A stretch of DNA of 64,000 nt from NCBI GenBank assembly GCA_027485855.1, contig JAIXQD010000019.1, positions 82,256-146,255 on the forward strand. Reading direction: 5' to 3'. Of this stretch, positions 43,726 to 53,354 are shown one piece after another (position 1 is the stretch's first letter; each line of letters begins with the position of its first letter). A model generated the notes under the pieces. The model saw nothing but the letters and a program-made list of their open reading frames with translations. It made no database searches and was not told the origin of the DNA. The translations under genes were made by a program, and so were the position numbers. The stretch is from Rickettsiales bacterium. Its GTDB lineage: Bacteria; Pseudomonadota; Alphaproteobacteria; G027485855.

Positions 43726-46467
43726 CTAATGCGCTTCAGCCCAGTTGGCCGCGCATTTTGCCTCGACCAGCAAGGGCACCGATAAACGCGCCACATTTTG
43801 CATAATATCTTTGACCACATCGATGGTGGCTGCGGCCTCGGCTTTGGGCACTTCAAACAGCAATTCATCATGCACTTGCAGCAGCATGCGTGCCGCTAAA
43901 CCAGCTTTTTGCAAAGCGGGTGGTAGCGCAATCATGGCCAGCTTAATAATATCAGCCGCCGTGCCTTGGATGGGGGCGTTAATCGCCTGCCGCTCGGCAA
44001 AATTACGGCGCGCCGCGTTTTTATCGGCAATGCCCGGTAAATGAATGCGTCGACCAAAATAAGAGCTGACAAAACCTTGCGCGCGTGCTTGCTCTTTGGC
44101 TTTGGTCATATAGTCTTTTAGCTCGGGGAAGCGGGCAAAATAACGCGCAATAAATTGATTAGCCTCGGCCGCACTACAGCCCAGTTGCTTGGCCAAACCA
44201 AAACCCGAAATGCCGTAAATAATGCCAAAATTAATGGCCTTGGCTTGGCGGCGCTGGTCGGCGCTGACCTCGGCCAAAGGCACGCCCAGCACTTCGCTGG
44301 CGGTGAGGCTATGAATATCGATGCCATCGGCAAAGGCTTGCTTGAGTGCGGGAATGCCGGCCATGTCGGCCACAATGCGCAATTCAATTTGCGAGTAATC
44401 GGCCGACAGCAGAACATGCCCGCTGGCAGCCACAAAAGCACGGCGAATATCGCGGCCATCGCTGCTGCGAATGGGGATATTTTGCAAATTAGGCTCGCTT
44501 GACGAAAGGCGCCCCGTTTGCGCGCCCACCAACGAGAAAGAGGTGTGCACGCGACCCGTTTTGGCTTGAATGGCTTTGGGCAAGGCCTCGGTATAGGTGC
44601 TGCGCAGCTTGGCTAAACCGCGCCATAGCAGCAACTCTTCGGCAATAGCATGGCCCGCGCTGGCCAAATTTTCTAACACTTCGGCATCCGTGCTATAGGC
44701 ACCATTTTTGCCCTTGGTGCCACCGGGTAGTTTTAATTGCTCAAACAACACCTCGCCCAACTGCTTGGGTGAGGCCACGTTAAAATTGCTGCCAGCAAGC
44801 TTATGAATTTTTTCCTCTAGCACCGCTAAACGCTGCGCAAAATTATGCGATAAATCGGCCAACACTTGCGCATCAATCAAAATGCCAGCGCTTTCCATCT
44901 CGGCCAGAACGGCACCTAAAGGGCGCTCAAAATACTCATAAACCGCGAGCAACCCTTGCGCTTGCAGCTGTGGCTTAAATAAATGCCACAAGCGCAAAGT
45001 GATATCGGCGTCGGCTGCGGCATAGGCCAAGGCTTTATCCAGCGGCACTTCGGCAAAAGTGATGCGGTTTTTGCCGCTGCCAGTAAGCTCGTTATAGCTC
45101 AGCATGGTGACATTTAAAAAACGCAGCGCCAAATCATCGAGCGCATGATTATGCAGGCCAGCCGCCAACACATAAGACATTTGCAAAGTGTCGTCGCAGC
45201 TATTGAGCTTAAGCCCATGCTGCGCCAGCACCTGCATATCAAATTTAAGATTATGGCCAATTTTTAAAATGGCGGCATCTTGCAAAAGTGGTTTTAAGTG
45301 CTCAACCACCAGCGCTAATGGCAATTGTTTGGGGCGCTCGGCGGCAAAATCAAGCTGTGATGCATCGGTGCCATGTTGCAGCGGAATATAACAAGCCTGC
45401 CCCGCTTGCACCGCAAGCGATATGCCCACTAATTGCGTAGTGGATGGCACCAGCGAGGTGGTTTCAGTATCAATGGCCACAATGCCGCTCGCGACTATTT
45501 TATCGCACCAGCGTTGCAGGGCTGCTTCATCCTGCACCAGCTCGTAAGCGGTGGTGATGCTCTCTGGCACAGCAATGTTTGCGGCAACAGGCGCAGAAGT
45601 AGCAGGCACATCTAAGGGCGCACCCAATTGCAAACGCGTGAGCAAGTTTTTGAAACCCTGCTGCTGCAAAAATGCGGCAAGGTTATTTTTATTGCCGCGC
45701 TGAAGTTGGGCAAGCGGCACTGGCAGCGGCACATCGCGCTTAAGCTGCACCAATTGGTAAGAGATACGCGCGGCATCGCGGTTTTGCTCTAATGCTTCGC
45801 GGCGCTTGGGCTGTTGGATGGTCGCTGTATTGGCCAATAAATTTTCAAGGCTGCCATAGGTTTGAATAAGCTCGGCCGCCGTTTTTACACCAATACCCGG
45901 CACACCCGGCACATTATCGGTGCTGTCGCCCATAAGGGCCTGCACCTCGATAACTTTATCGGGCGGCACGCCAAATTTGGCCAGCACTTCGGCCTCACCG
46001 ATATTGGTATATTTTATCGGGTCCATGAGGCTAACGCCCGAGCCGATAAGCTGCATTAAATCCTTATCGGACGATAATATCGTCACCGGCTCGCCTGTGG
46101 CTTGTGCGGCGGCGGCATAGCTGGCCAATAAATCATCGGCCTCAAAGCCAAGGCTTTCTATCACGGGCAGGCCAAAGGCCTCGGCCGCTTCGCGTACCAG
46201 TGCAAATTGTGGCACTAAATCAGGCGGGGCGGGCGGGCGATGCGCTTTATATTGGGGGTATATCTCGTGCCGAAAGCTATGGCGGGCGGCATCAAACACG
46301 GCCACTAAGGTTGCTGTGGGGTGGGCGCTTTCCAGCCGCAGCAACATATTGCAAAAGCCCAAAACGGCACCCACCGGCGTGCCATCGGGGCGGTTCAGTG
46401 GCGGCAAAGCATGATAGGCCCGAAAAATAAAGCCCGACGCATCAATTAAAATAAGCGATGCGGCCAT
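43726..46467 (-). CDS. polA: DNA polymerase I
   Basis: A 913-residue family A polymerase for gap filling and repair. The start at 46467 (MAASLILIDASGF) is chosen because the 5'-3' nuclease domain begins there and the ATG overlaps the stop of the upstream gene. The nuclease domain has ALMGDSTDNVPGVPGIGVKTA. The 3'-5' proofreading domain keeps its acidic residues (GIVAIDTETTSL). Polymerase motifs A (LSADYSQIELRI), B (RRQAKAINFGIIYGISGFG) and C (LLQVHDELLFEV) are intact. All three activities should be present. Confidence 0.97.
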   Translation of the reverse strand: MAASLILIDASGFIFRAYHALPPLNRPDGTPVGAVLGFCNMLLRLESAHPTATLVAVFDAARHSFRHEIYPQYKAHRPPAPPDLVPQFALVREAAEAFGLPVIESLGFEADDLLASYAAAAQATGEPVTILSSDKDLMQLIGSGVSLMDPIKYTNIGEAEVLAKFGVPPDKVIEVQALMGDSTDNVPGVPGIGVKTAAELIQTYGSLENLLANTATIQQPKRREALEQNRDAARISYQLVQLKRDVPLPVPLAQLQRGNKNNLAAFLQQQGFKNLLTRLQLGAPLDVPATSAPVAANIAVPESITTAYELVQDEAALQRWCDKIVASGIVAIDTETTSLVPSTTQLVGISLAVQAGQACYIPLQHGTDASQLDFAAERPKQLPLALVVEHLKPLLQDAAILKIGHNLKFDMQVLAQHGLKLNSCDDTLQMSYVLAAGLHNHALDDLALRFLNVTMLSYNELTGSGKNRITFAEVPLDKALAYAAADADITLRLWHLFKPQLQAQGLLAVYEYFERPLGAVLAEMESAGILIDAQVLADLSHNFAQRLAVLEEKIHKLAGSNFNVASPKQLGEVLFEQLKLPGGTKGKNGAYSTDAEVLENLASAGHAIAEELLLWRGLAKLRSTYTEALPKAIQAKTGRVHTSFSLVGAQTGRLSSSEPNLQNIPIRSSDGRDIRRAFVAASGHVLLSADYSQIELRIVADMAGIPALKQAFADGIDIHSLTASEVLGVPLAEVSADQRRQAKAINFGIIYGISGFGLAKQLGCSAAEANQFIARYFARFPELKDYMTKAKEQARAQGFVSSYFGRRIHLPGIADKNAARRNFAERQAINAPIQGTAADIIKLAMIALPPALQKAGLAARMLLQVHDELLFEVPKAEAAATIDVVKDIMQNVARLSVPLLVEAKCAANWAEAH

Positions 46468-46646
46468 TAGTGGCCATGCGCTTGCTTGGCGCGTGCATCC
46501 AGCACATAGCGGCGGCCACAATAGGGGCAATCAATCTGCCCTGATTTGGGCAGTGCCAGATACACCAACGGATGACCCAAGGCGCCACCGCCGCCATCGC
46601 AGCTGATATTGGTCTGCTGCACTAAAATTATCTCGGTGGGGTGCAT
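46467..46646 (-). CDS. Zinc-finger domain protein (NDUFS6/zf-CHCC-like)
   Basis: A 59-residue protein. The start at 46646 is set by GAGG five bases upstream. It contains ISCDGGGGALGHPLVYLAL and IDCPYCGRRYVLD, the zf-CHCC signature related to the mitochondrial complex I subunit NDUFS6. Zinc ligands are the Cys of CDGG, the His of GHP, and the two Cys of CPYC. It shares one base with the polA start (TAATG), so polA is probably translationally coupled to it. Confidence 0.88.
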   Translation of the reverse strand: MHPTEIILVQQTNISCDGGGGALGHPLVYLALPKSGQIDCPYCGRRYVLDARAKQAHGH

Positions 46647-46729
46647 GGCGGCCTCATGACAAACGGACAAAACTGGCGCATGATAGCGCCTTAGCAAGAG
46701 AATGCAAGTTACGCAAAAGGATAGGCGCC

Positions 46730-47656
46730 ATGCTGGCTATTGAAACCATCGATTTGCAGAAAACCTATGCGGCCAAGGGCAAAAACATGCCCTTTATGGC
46801 GCTGAAGGGCGTGAGTCTCGCGGTGCCCAAAGGCAGTATCTTTGGGCTTTTGGGCCCGAATGGCGCAGGCAAAAGCACGCTGATTAATATTTTAGCGGGC
46901 TTGGTGCGCAAAAGCCATGGCACGGCCAAAGTGTGGGGCTTTGATGTGGCCACGCAATCGCGGCAGGCGCGGGCCGCTATTGGTGTTGTGCCGCAAGAGC
47001 TGAACCTTGATGCGTTTTTTACGCCTGATGCTTTGCTTAATTTGCAGGCGGGTCTTTATGGCGTGCCTAAGGCCGAACGTCGCACCGCAGAATTGCTTGA
47101 GGCGCTGGGGCTTACGGCGCAAGCTAAAGCCTATGCGCGCAGCATGTCGGGCGGGATGCGCCGGCGGCTGATGGTGGCCAAAGCCTTAGTGCATAACCCG
47201 CCCGTTTTAGTGTTAGACGAGCCCACCGCCGGCGTTGACGTAGAATTGCGCCAACAGCTTTGGGCCTATGTGCGCAAACTCCATGAGCGCGGCACCACCA
47301 TTGTGCTGACCACCCATTATTTAGAAGAGGCCGAAAATCTGTGCGACACCATCGCCATTATCAATCATGGCCAAGTGGTGCGCTGTGAAAGCAAAGATAA
47401 GCTGCTGGCCGATCTTGCCAGCAAAACGCTGAACTTTACTCTGGCCAGCGCCATAACCGAATTGCCGCAACCGCTGGCGGCGCTGGGCTTTAGTCAAATC
47501 TCGGCGACACAGCTCAAAGTGCAATATCCGCCGCGCCAAGCCCATGTTGGGCAATATCTGGCCGCCTTACAACAAGCCGGAGTTATGGTTAACGATATCA
47601 GCAGCAGCGAAACCCGCCTTGAAGACGCCTTTATAAGGTTAACAAAAAAAGCCTAA
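46730..47656 (+). CDS. ABC transporter ATP-binding protein
   Basis: A 308-residue ABC ATPase of the YadG/CcmA-like export class. Walker A is GLLGPNGAGKSTLINIL, the signature SMSGGMRRRLMVAKAL, Walker B VLVLDEPTAGVDVELR, and the H-loop is LTTHYLEEAENL. AAGGA lies upstream of the ATG. The usual permease gene (YadH-like) is not next to it; the following gene encodes a soluble ankyrin-like protein. The exported substrate is unknown. Confidence 0.9.
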   Translation: MLAIETIDLQKTYAAKGKNMPFMALKGVSLAVPKGSIFGLLGPNGAGKSTLINILAGLVRKSHGTAKVWGFDVATQSRQARAAIGVVPQELNLDAFFTPDALLNLQAGLYGVPKAERRTAELLEALGLTAQAKAYARSMSGGMRRRLMVAKALVHNPPVLVLDEPTAGVDVELRQQLWAYVRKLHERGTTIVLTTHYLEEAENLCDTIAIINHGQVVRCESKDKLLADLASKTLNFTLASAITELPQPLAALGFSQISATQLKVQYPPRQAHVGQYLAALQQAGVMVNDISSSETRLEDAFIRLTKKA

Positions 47657-47720
47657 TAGTTGCGCGCCAAGGTGGTAAAATATTGGTGGAAAGTTATTTT
47701 AACCGCCAATGAGGTGCGCC

Positions 47721-49355
47721 ATGTTTAAGGGCCTACAAAACCGAGCCATTATGGCTGGTGAGGAAAAAATTCTTGAAGGGCTACGCGACCAATTTATGGT
47801 TGAAGCCGCGCTGGCGCTGGTTGCCGAAGACGAACAAAAACCCAGAGCCGAGCGCAAATGGCGGCATCAGCCACTCGCCGAGCTGATGCAAATGCGCGAT
47901 GAGGCCGCGCAAGCGCATTTCCAAAAATATGAAAGCACCTTTAAACGCGCCGAGCGTGACCCCTCACAATTAGCGCGCATTCCGCTGCAAGGGCTAAATC
48001 TTTTAGGCAATCGCCGCCTCGTTGAGCGCATGTTTGAAACGCTAGACCGTCAAGCCGTGATGAATAAGGGGCTTGAGCTGATTTTAGCCCAACCCGATGC
48101 AATGCTGACGCCGCGCATGGTGCAGATTTTTCTGGGCCTGCCTTTGGTGCAAACCGATATGGAAGGCAAACCCAGCCGCGAGCTTAAGCTAGAATTATGG
48201 TTGGATTATCGCTATAGCCGCATTCGCGCTAAGCCCAATGCGCCGTCTGCCGATGGCAGTGATGTGATGTCGCGCCTCTTTACCATGCAGCGCGGCACCG
48301 AAACCGTAGAAACCCCGATGGGCGAAAAAAATATTAGCCTGAGTTCATCGCTGGCGCTACTACCGGCCGTTATTAAGAACCCCGCTTTTGTGAAGGCCGA
48401 AGAAAAATACCAAGATACAAAATCAATCGATAAATATATTGAAGCCACGATGGTGGAAATTATGCAAGCCGGTGGCGGTAAGCTAGATGGCGATTATAAT
48501 GCCGCGCCTTATTTGGCCGATGCCGAAGGCGCCACACTGACGCTCATGCATATTGCGCTGATTGAGGCCTATACCACACAGCAAGAGCTGGCCCACTTTG
48601 CCGCACAATATGACCAAGACCCGAGCCTGCCTATCCCCTTTGTTAATAGCTATGAGGCGGCCAATGCTTTTGTAACTTTGGCACAAACAAAAGCGCCAGA
48701 GTTATTTGCGCCCGAGGCACAAACGGCGCGCATTGCAGCCCTTGTGCAGCAACAGCAAGAGGCCTACACAGAAGCCAAAACCCAGCACGACAAAATGCTG
48801 ACCGAAAAAGGCGAAGAGCTTAAAAAAGCCGGCCATAAAATTGAAGATTTACAATTTCCGGCTTTTGACCCAGCCGCCGCACAACAACAGGCCGAAACCA
48901 TGGCGCTGCCGCTGACTGTTTTTGCCGCTGTTTTTGGCAATGAAGAAATGGCGCAATGGTATTTAAGCAATACCGCCGCACTGCCACATAGCACCAGCCA
49001 TTTGCAGCTCTTGGCGCATCTTGAGCCTGTGCTGCTGAATGCCCAAGATAGCGAAGGCCGCACGCCAGCTGTTTTAGCGGCTTACATGGCCGCAACGCCG
49101 CTGCTTGATAGTTTGCATGAGCTGGGCGCTGACTTTAGCATTAAGGACAATGCCGGCAATGATGTGCTGGCCGCAGCCGCCCTTTGTGGCGCAGAATATG
49201 CCGCCAGCCTTGCTACACGCTTTGCGCCCAAGCCCGCCGAGGCACAAGCTGCCGCAGCAGAGGCGACTGCGCCAGAGACGAATACAGCAGAGCCAACAGC
49301 ACCAACGGCGCCACCAACAGCCGCTGGACAAGCATCCGCAGGCCCAGCCCCATAA
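47721..49355 (+). CDS. Ankyrin-like hypothetical protein
   Basis: A 544-residue soluble protein. The start at 47721 is chosen because GAGG is six bases upstream. Residues 1-400 are helical with no recognised domain (MVQIFLGLPLVQTDMEGK; VMSRLFTMQRGTETVETPMG). Near residues 390-500 at least two divergent ankyrin repeats are visible (LLNAQDSEGRTPAVLAAYMA; LGADFSIKDNAGNDVLAAAA). The tail is Ala/Pro/Thr low complexity. It is the third ankyrin-type gene of the window, but its repeats are of the canonical type. It lies 65 bases after the ABC ATPase gene, so they may share a transcript. Confidence 0.65.
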   Translation: MFKGLQNRAIMAGEEKILEGLRDQFMVEAALALVAEDEQKPRAERKWRHQPLAELMQMRDEAAQAHFQKYESTFKRAERDPSQLARIPLQGLNLLGNRRLVERMFETLDRQAVMNKGLELILAQPDAMLTPRMVQIFLGLPLVQTDMEGKPSRELKLELWLDYRYSRIRAKPNAPSADGSDVMSRLFTMQRGTETVETPMGEKNISLSSSLALLPAVIKNPAFVKAEEKYQDTKSIDKYIEATMVEIMQAGGGKLDGDYNAAPYLADAEGATLTLMHIALIEAYTTQQELAHFAAQYDQDPSLPIPFVNSYEAANAFVTLAQTKAPELFAPEAQTARIAALVQQQQEAYTEAKTQHDKMLTEKGEELKKAGHKIEDLQFPAFDPAAAQQQAETMALPLTVFAAVFGNEEMAQWYLSNTAALPHSTSHLQLLAHLEPVLLNAQDSEGRTPAVLAAYMAATPLLDSLHELGADFSIKDNAGNDVLAAAALCGAEYAASLATRFAPKPAEAQAAAAEATAPETNTAEPTAPTAPPTAAGQASAGPAP

Positions 49356-49423
49356 ACCAGCCCCATAAATAGGCCAATTTGCCGCTGGTTTTGTGCCCTG
49401 TTCTTTTGCTATAAAGGTCGTCT

Positions 49424-49500
49424 GATCCTGTAGCTCAGCTGGATAGAGTGCTGCCCTCCGAAGGCAGAGGTCGGAGGTTCGAATCCTCTCAGGATCGCCA
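49424..49500 (+). tRNA. tRNA-Arg (CCG)
   Basis: A 77-base cloverleaf. Acceptor GATCCTG pairs with CAGGATC, the anticodon stem CTGCC/GGCAG encloses CTCCGAA (anticodon CCG), and CCA is encoded. It ends 15 bases before the next ATG. Confidence 0.95.
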
Positions 49501-49515
49501 TTTTAAGGATGTCAT

Positions 49516-50664
49516 ATGTCCAAGGCTGCCCCCACAAATCATCAACCCAGCTTTGACCAATACCGCGCGTCACTGTTGGGCGGCGCCATTGGCGATATGT
49601 TTGGCGCCCCCGTTGAAGGCCTGCGTAAACTTACCGATATTCTCAGCAAACATGGCACCCATGGTTTGCAAGAGCCTGCTTATTATGACAGCAGCTGGCT
49701 AGATGGTGCCGCGGGCGGGCTTGGCGTTGTAACTGACGACACCACCATGACCGCCGCAACCTTAGTGGCCATCGGCCAAAATGATAAACCCAACCTTCAT
49801 GCGCTGTGGCAGGCTTATTTATTGTGGGGCGCGCAACAGCTGGATGGCGAAAATCTAACCCGCCATCTTGATGGCAGCTTTGCAGCACCAAACGAGCTTG
49901 CGCCTTTTCTGTTTCGCACGGGGGCCGGCACGGGCACCATTGCCGCCTTACAACAAGGCCTGATGGGCACGCTTAGCCAGCGCCTCACCTATGATTGCGA
50001 AATTCGCGGCAAAAAAATGCAAGGCCCCAATGCGGGCTGTGGCGGCATGATGCGTGTGGCACCTGCCGCTTTTTTCTATAATACACCGCAAGCCGTATTT
50101 GCGGCGGGCAATGAGATAGCCGCTATCACCCATGGTGATGATAACGCCATCTATGCCAGTGGCGCTGTTGCCGTGATTATTCATGTGGCCGCCGTTACGG
50201 GCAGCATCAGTGCGGCACTCAATAGTGCTGACACCATGCTGCAATCGGTGAACGCCACTGCACTGCGCCAGGCTTTTGCCGCTGCGCTTTTAGCCGCCAC
50301 CGCCGACATTGCGGCCGCGCCAACAGATTTTACCACCATCGATGATTTGCCAAAATCGCTTGGCTACAAAAACCCATTTTTAGCCGTGCCGGTATGGGCG
50401 CAAACAATTTATGTTTTAGCCCGCTATGAGGCCGCGCAAAAAACCACAGCCCAAAAAGCGCCACTCACCGAGAGCTTCAAAAATGCCTTGCGCCTTGCCG
50501 CCAACCATAGCGGTGACAGCGATAGTGTGGCCTCAATTGTAGGTCAGGTTTTAGGGGCTGCACATGGCAGTCAAACCCTGCCGACTGATTGGCTAGACAC
50601 ACTGCAACAGCGCCCCGAGCTGGAAACGCTGATTCACCGTTTTGCGCCACAGCTAAAATCATAG
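49516..50664 (+). CDS. ADP-ribosylglycohydrolase family protein
   Basis: A 382-residue DraG/ARH-type hydrolase that removes ADP-ribose from proteins or nucleic acids. The binuclear magnesium ligands are in VVTDDTTMTAATL and NHSGDSDSVASIVGQVLGA, and the opening LLGGAIGDMFGAPVEGL is typical. AAGGA precedes the ATG. The gene begins 15 bases after tRNA-Arg(CCG) and is probably read from the tRNA promoter. No matching ADP-ribosyltransferase is in the window, so the target is unknown. Confidence 0.88.
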   Translation: MSKAAPTNHQPSFDQYRASLLGGAIGDMFGAPVEGLRKLTDILSKHGTHGLQEPAYYDSSWLDGAAGGLGVVTDDTTMTAATLVAIGQNDKPNLHALWQAYLLWGAQQLDGENLTRHLDGSFAAPNELAPFLFRTGAGTGTIAALQQGLMGTLSQRLTYDCEIRGKKMQGPNAGCGGMMRVAPAAFFYNTPQAVFAAGNEIAAITHGDDNAIYASGAVAVIIHVAAVTGSISAALNSADTMLQSVNATALRQAFAAALLAATADIAAAPTDFTTIDDLPKSLGYKNPFLAVPVWAQTIYVLARYEAAQKTTAQKAPLTESFKNALRLAANHSGDSDSVASIVGQVLGAAHGSQTLPTDWLDTLQQRPELETLIHRFAPQLKS

Positions 50665-50691
50665 CCACTTTCAACAAAAGGTCACGCTGCT

Positions 50692-51918
50692 ATGCAACAC
50701 ACACAAAGCACACATATATGGTCGCTGCCGGTTATTGTGGGTGCCTTAGGCTATTTTGTTGATGTGTATGATTTGCTGCTCTTCAGCACTGTACGCGTGC
50801 AAAGCCTGACCGACCTTGGCGTGGCGCAAGCCGATATGTTTGCCACAGGCATTTATATTATCAATATGCAATTGGCGGGGCTTATTTTAGGTGGTTTGCT
50901 CTTTGGTGTTTTGGGCGATAAATATGGCCGCAGCAAGCTGATGTTTATTAGTATTATCGTCTATTCGCTGGCAACTTTGGCCAATGCCTTTACGCAAGAT
51001 GTAAGCCACTATGCCTGGCTACGATTTATTGCGGGCATTGGGCTTGCGGGCGAATTGGGCTTGGCCATTACGCTTGTGGCGGAGATTTTACCTAAAGAAA
51101 AACGCGGTCTTGGCACCATGCTGGTGACCGGTTTTGGTGTTTCGGGCGCGGTGTTGGCGGGCCTTATGGCGCATTATGTTGATTGGCGCACCTGCTATAT
51201 AATTGGTGCGCTCATGGGCTTTTCGTTGTTGGCGTTGCGCTTGCGCGTGGCAGAGTCTTTTATTTATGCCACACAACAGCATGAGCAAAGCCAACGCGGC
51301 AGTTTAAAAATGCTGCTCACCAACCCCGACCGCATAAAGCGCTTTTGCCTGTGCGTGATGATGGGGCCGCCCATTATGTTTGTGCTGTGGTTTACCACCA
51401 CCTTTGCGCCAGAAATTACCAAATTGCTGGGTCTCACCACGCCCATTACCGGCGCTGAAGCCATTATGTGGGCCTATATTGGCCTGAGCTTAGGCGATTT
51501 TGCCGCAGGCGGTTTAAGCCAATATTTTAAAACTCGCAAAAAAGTGACGCTGGCCTTTTTGCTGATGGGCGTATTTTACATGCTCTATTATTTCTTAGTG
51601 CCGCATTGGGATAGTCGCCCATGGTTTTTGGCGCTTTATTTTGCCATGGGTTTTTCGGTGGGCTATTTAGCGCTGCAAGTCACCACCAGTGCCGAAATTT
51701 TTGGCACAAATTTGCGCGCCACAGTGGCCACCAGCGTGCCCAATTTTATGCGCGCTTGTTTTTTGCCGATTAGCCTTGGTATTAGCGCCTTAAAAGAGCC
51801 GCTCGGTTTGATTACCGCCGCACTGATTGTGGGCGCCATATCTTTTGCGATAGCGATTTTTGCGGTGCTCAAAATTCGTGAGACCTTTGGTATTGATCTT
51901 AATTACACCGAAAAGTAA
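50692..51918 (+). CDS. MFS transporter
   Basis: A 408-residue major facilitator protein with 12 predicted helices. The first intracellular loop has GVLGDKYGRSKLMFISI, the MFS signature GDKYGR. The central loop contains QQHEQSQRGSLKMLLTNPDR. The subfamily looks like metabolite:H+ symporters (sialate/shikimate-like), but the substrate cannot be deduced. AAGG lies ten bases upstream. Its stop codon abuts the stop of the convergent amine oxidase gene with no base between them. Confidence 0.88.
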   Translation: MQHTQSTHIWSLPVIVGALGYFVDVYDLLLFSTVRVQSLTDLGVAQADMFATGIYIINMQLAGLILGGLLFGVLGDKYGRSKLMFISIIVYSLATLANAFTQDVSHYAWLRFIAGIGLAGELGLAITLVAEILPKEKRGLGTMLVTGFGVSGAVLAGLMAHYVDWRTCYIIGALMGFSLLALRLRVAESFIYATQQHEQSQRGSLKMLLTNPDRIKRFCLCVMMGPPIMFVLWFTTTFAPEITKLLGLTTPITGAEAIMWAYIGLSLGDFAAGGLSQYFKTRKKVTLAFLLMGVFYMLYYFLVPHWDSRPWFLALYFAMGFSVGYLALQVTTSAEIFGTNLRATVATSVPNFMRACFLPISLGISALKEPLGLITAALIVGAISFAIAIFAVLKIRETFGIDLNYTEK

Positions 51919-53241
51919 CTAGCGCTTCAGCTTGCTCATAATTATTTTTGCGGCGGCTTGCGCGGTGTTGTAAGCGCCGTGCAAAGTTGCGGCATGCTCG
52001 GTGCTGGCGGCTTCGCCCGCATAATAAACGCGGTCACTGATTGGCTCGGCCAAAAGCTCACGCGCACGGGCAAAGCCAGGCTTGGCCGCGCTATAGCTGC
52101 CCAAGCTAAACACATCATTCGCCCAATTGGTGATGTGGCTGGCCTTGAGTGTGTCTTTCACATTGCTGCCATAAAGGGCCGTTAAATGTGGCATAAACTC
52201 TTCTATGGCCGCATCCTTACCGGCTTGTAGCAAATCCAAAGCTTGCTGCCCGCCAAAGCTAATTTCAGCCATAGAATGCCCCAAGGGCGCCAGCAAAATA
52301 TTGGCCGAGCTATCGCCGCGCAAACTATAAAGCGTGGTGTTGGCCGCTGTTTCTGGCAAAGGCTTGGTAAATTGCAGCGCCAATTTATTGAGGTGCCCCA
52401 TTTTTATTTGCGCGTGGGCCTCTCGCAGGGCTAAAGGCAGCACGGGCATAAAGCTGATTTTTTCGGCCGCCAGCACCGAAGGTGGCACGGTGAGCAGAAC
52501 ATATTGCGCGGTGAGTGTGCCTTTGTTGGTTTCAACGCGCACGTCTTTATTACTGCGCATATCAATGGCCGATACCACACAATCAAGCTCGGCTGGCACC
52601 AGCCGCGCCCAATTTTGCAGCAAGGCACCAACACCACTAGGCACGCGGTACTCAACCTCGCCCGTATGCTGCTGATATAGATCAAGGCTGGACAGCGCCG
52701 ACCAATCAACGCCCGCCTCCCACTCGGCGAATGTGCTGGCAGCCAGTTGCATAAGGCCAGACTCGGGCTTAAAGACCGCACCCAATGCCTCATCGCGCCC
52801 ATTATCACCGAGCTGCTCAATCAGCTGTGCCAGTTGCTTTTGCAGGAAGGCAAATTGTTTATACTGAGCAGAGCTGGCCTCGGTGCCATCAAGATAAAGC
52901 CAGCTATCGGCCGCGCTGACATTTACAATTTCTGTGCCAAGACGAGCAGCCACTTGCACAAAAGGGTTGCTCTCGCCCTGATGCAGCCAAGCAGCACCCA
53001 TATCATAGGGCAGGGCAAATTCGGTTGTACTGGTGTAAGCGCGCCCACCACGACGGCCGCGCCCCTCTAGCAACCTAAAACTAATGCCTTGTCGCGCCAG
53101 CATCATGGCCGCAGTAAGACCCGCCACGCCCGCACCAATAATAATCACCTCCGGCGATGAGGCGCGTGCCAGCTTAGGCAGCAAGCCAAGCAGCATGGCC
53201 GCGCTCATACCCGACATAAAATTGCGCCGACTAATACGCAT
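51919..53241 (-). CDS. Tat-exported FAD-dependent amine oxidase
   Basis: A 440-residue flavin amine oxidase (monoamine oxidase fold). The start at 53241 gives a Tat signal peptide with SRRNFMSG and a hydrophobic stretch (MSAAMLLGLLPKLARAS). The FAD-binding Rossmann motif VIIGAGVAGLTAAMMLARQG is followed by GRRGGRAYT, and the C-terminal FAD contact is DRVYYAGEAASTEHAATLHGA. The enzyme should be folded before export and oxidise amines in the periplasm. The substrate is unknown. Confidence 0.88.
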   Translation of the reverse strand: MRISRRNFMSGMSAAMLLGLLPKLARASSPEVIIIGAGVAGLTAAMMLARQGISFRLLEGRGRRGGRAYTSTTEFALPYDMGAAWLHQGESNPFVQVAARLGTEIVNVSAADSWLYLDGTEASSAQYKQFAFLQKQLAQLIEQLGDNGRDEALGAVFKPESGLMQLAASTFAEWEAGVDWSALSSLDLYQQHTGEVEYRVPSGVGALLQNWARLVPAELDCVVSAIDMRSNKDVRVETNKGTLTAQYVLLTVPPSVLAAEKISFMPVLPLALREAHAQIKMGHLNKLALQFTKPLPETAANTTLYSLRGDSSANILLAPLGHSMAEISFGGQQALDLLQAGKDAAIEEFMPHLTALYGSNVKDTLKASHITNWANDVFSLGSYSAAKPGFARARELLAEPISDRVYYAGEAASTEHAATLHGAYNTAQAAAKIIMSKLKR

Positions 53242-53346
53242 GAAAATTACACTCGCATAAAGGTTAACGGCCACATCTGCTTTAGTGTATGCCTCTGAAA
53301 TGACTATATGATTAAGCCACAAGCGGTTAATCTTCGGCCCTTGGCG

Positions 53347-53354
53347 TTAACCAT
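53347..53354 (+). promoter_or_regulatory. Possible CtrA half-site upstream of sciP
   Basis: TTAACCAT matches the CtrA half-site that I recall from Caulobacter. It is the right arm of an inverted repeat GGTTAA (53325-53330) / TTAACC (53347-53352). A full TTAA-N7-TTAA site was not found. It lies 114 bases before the sciP ATG, in a 226-base region with no gene. Confidence 0.3.
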
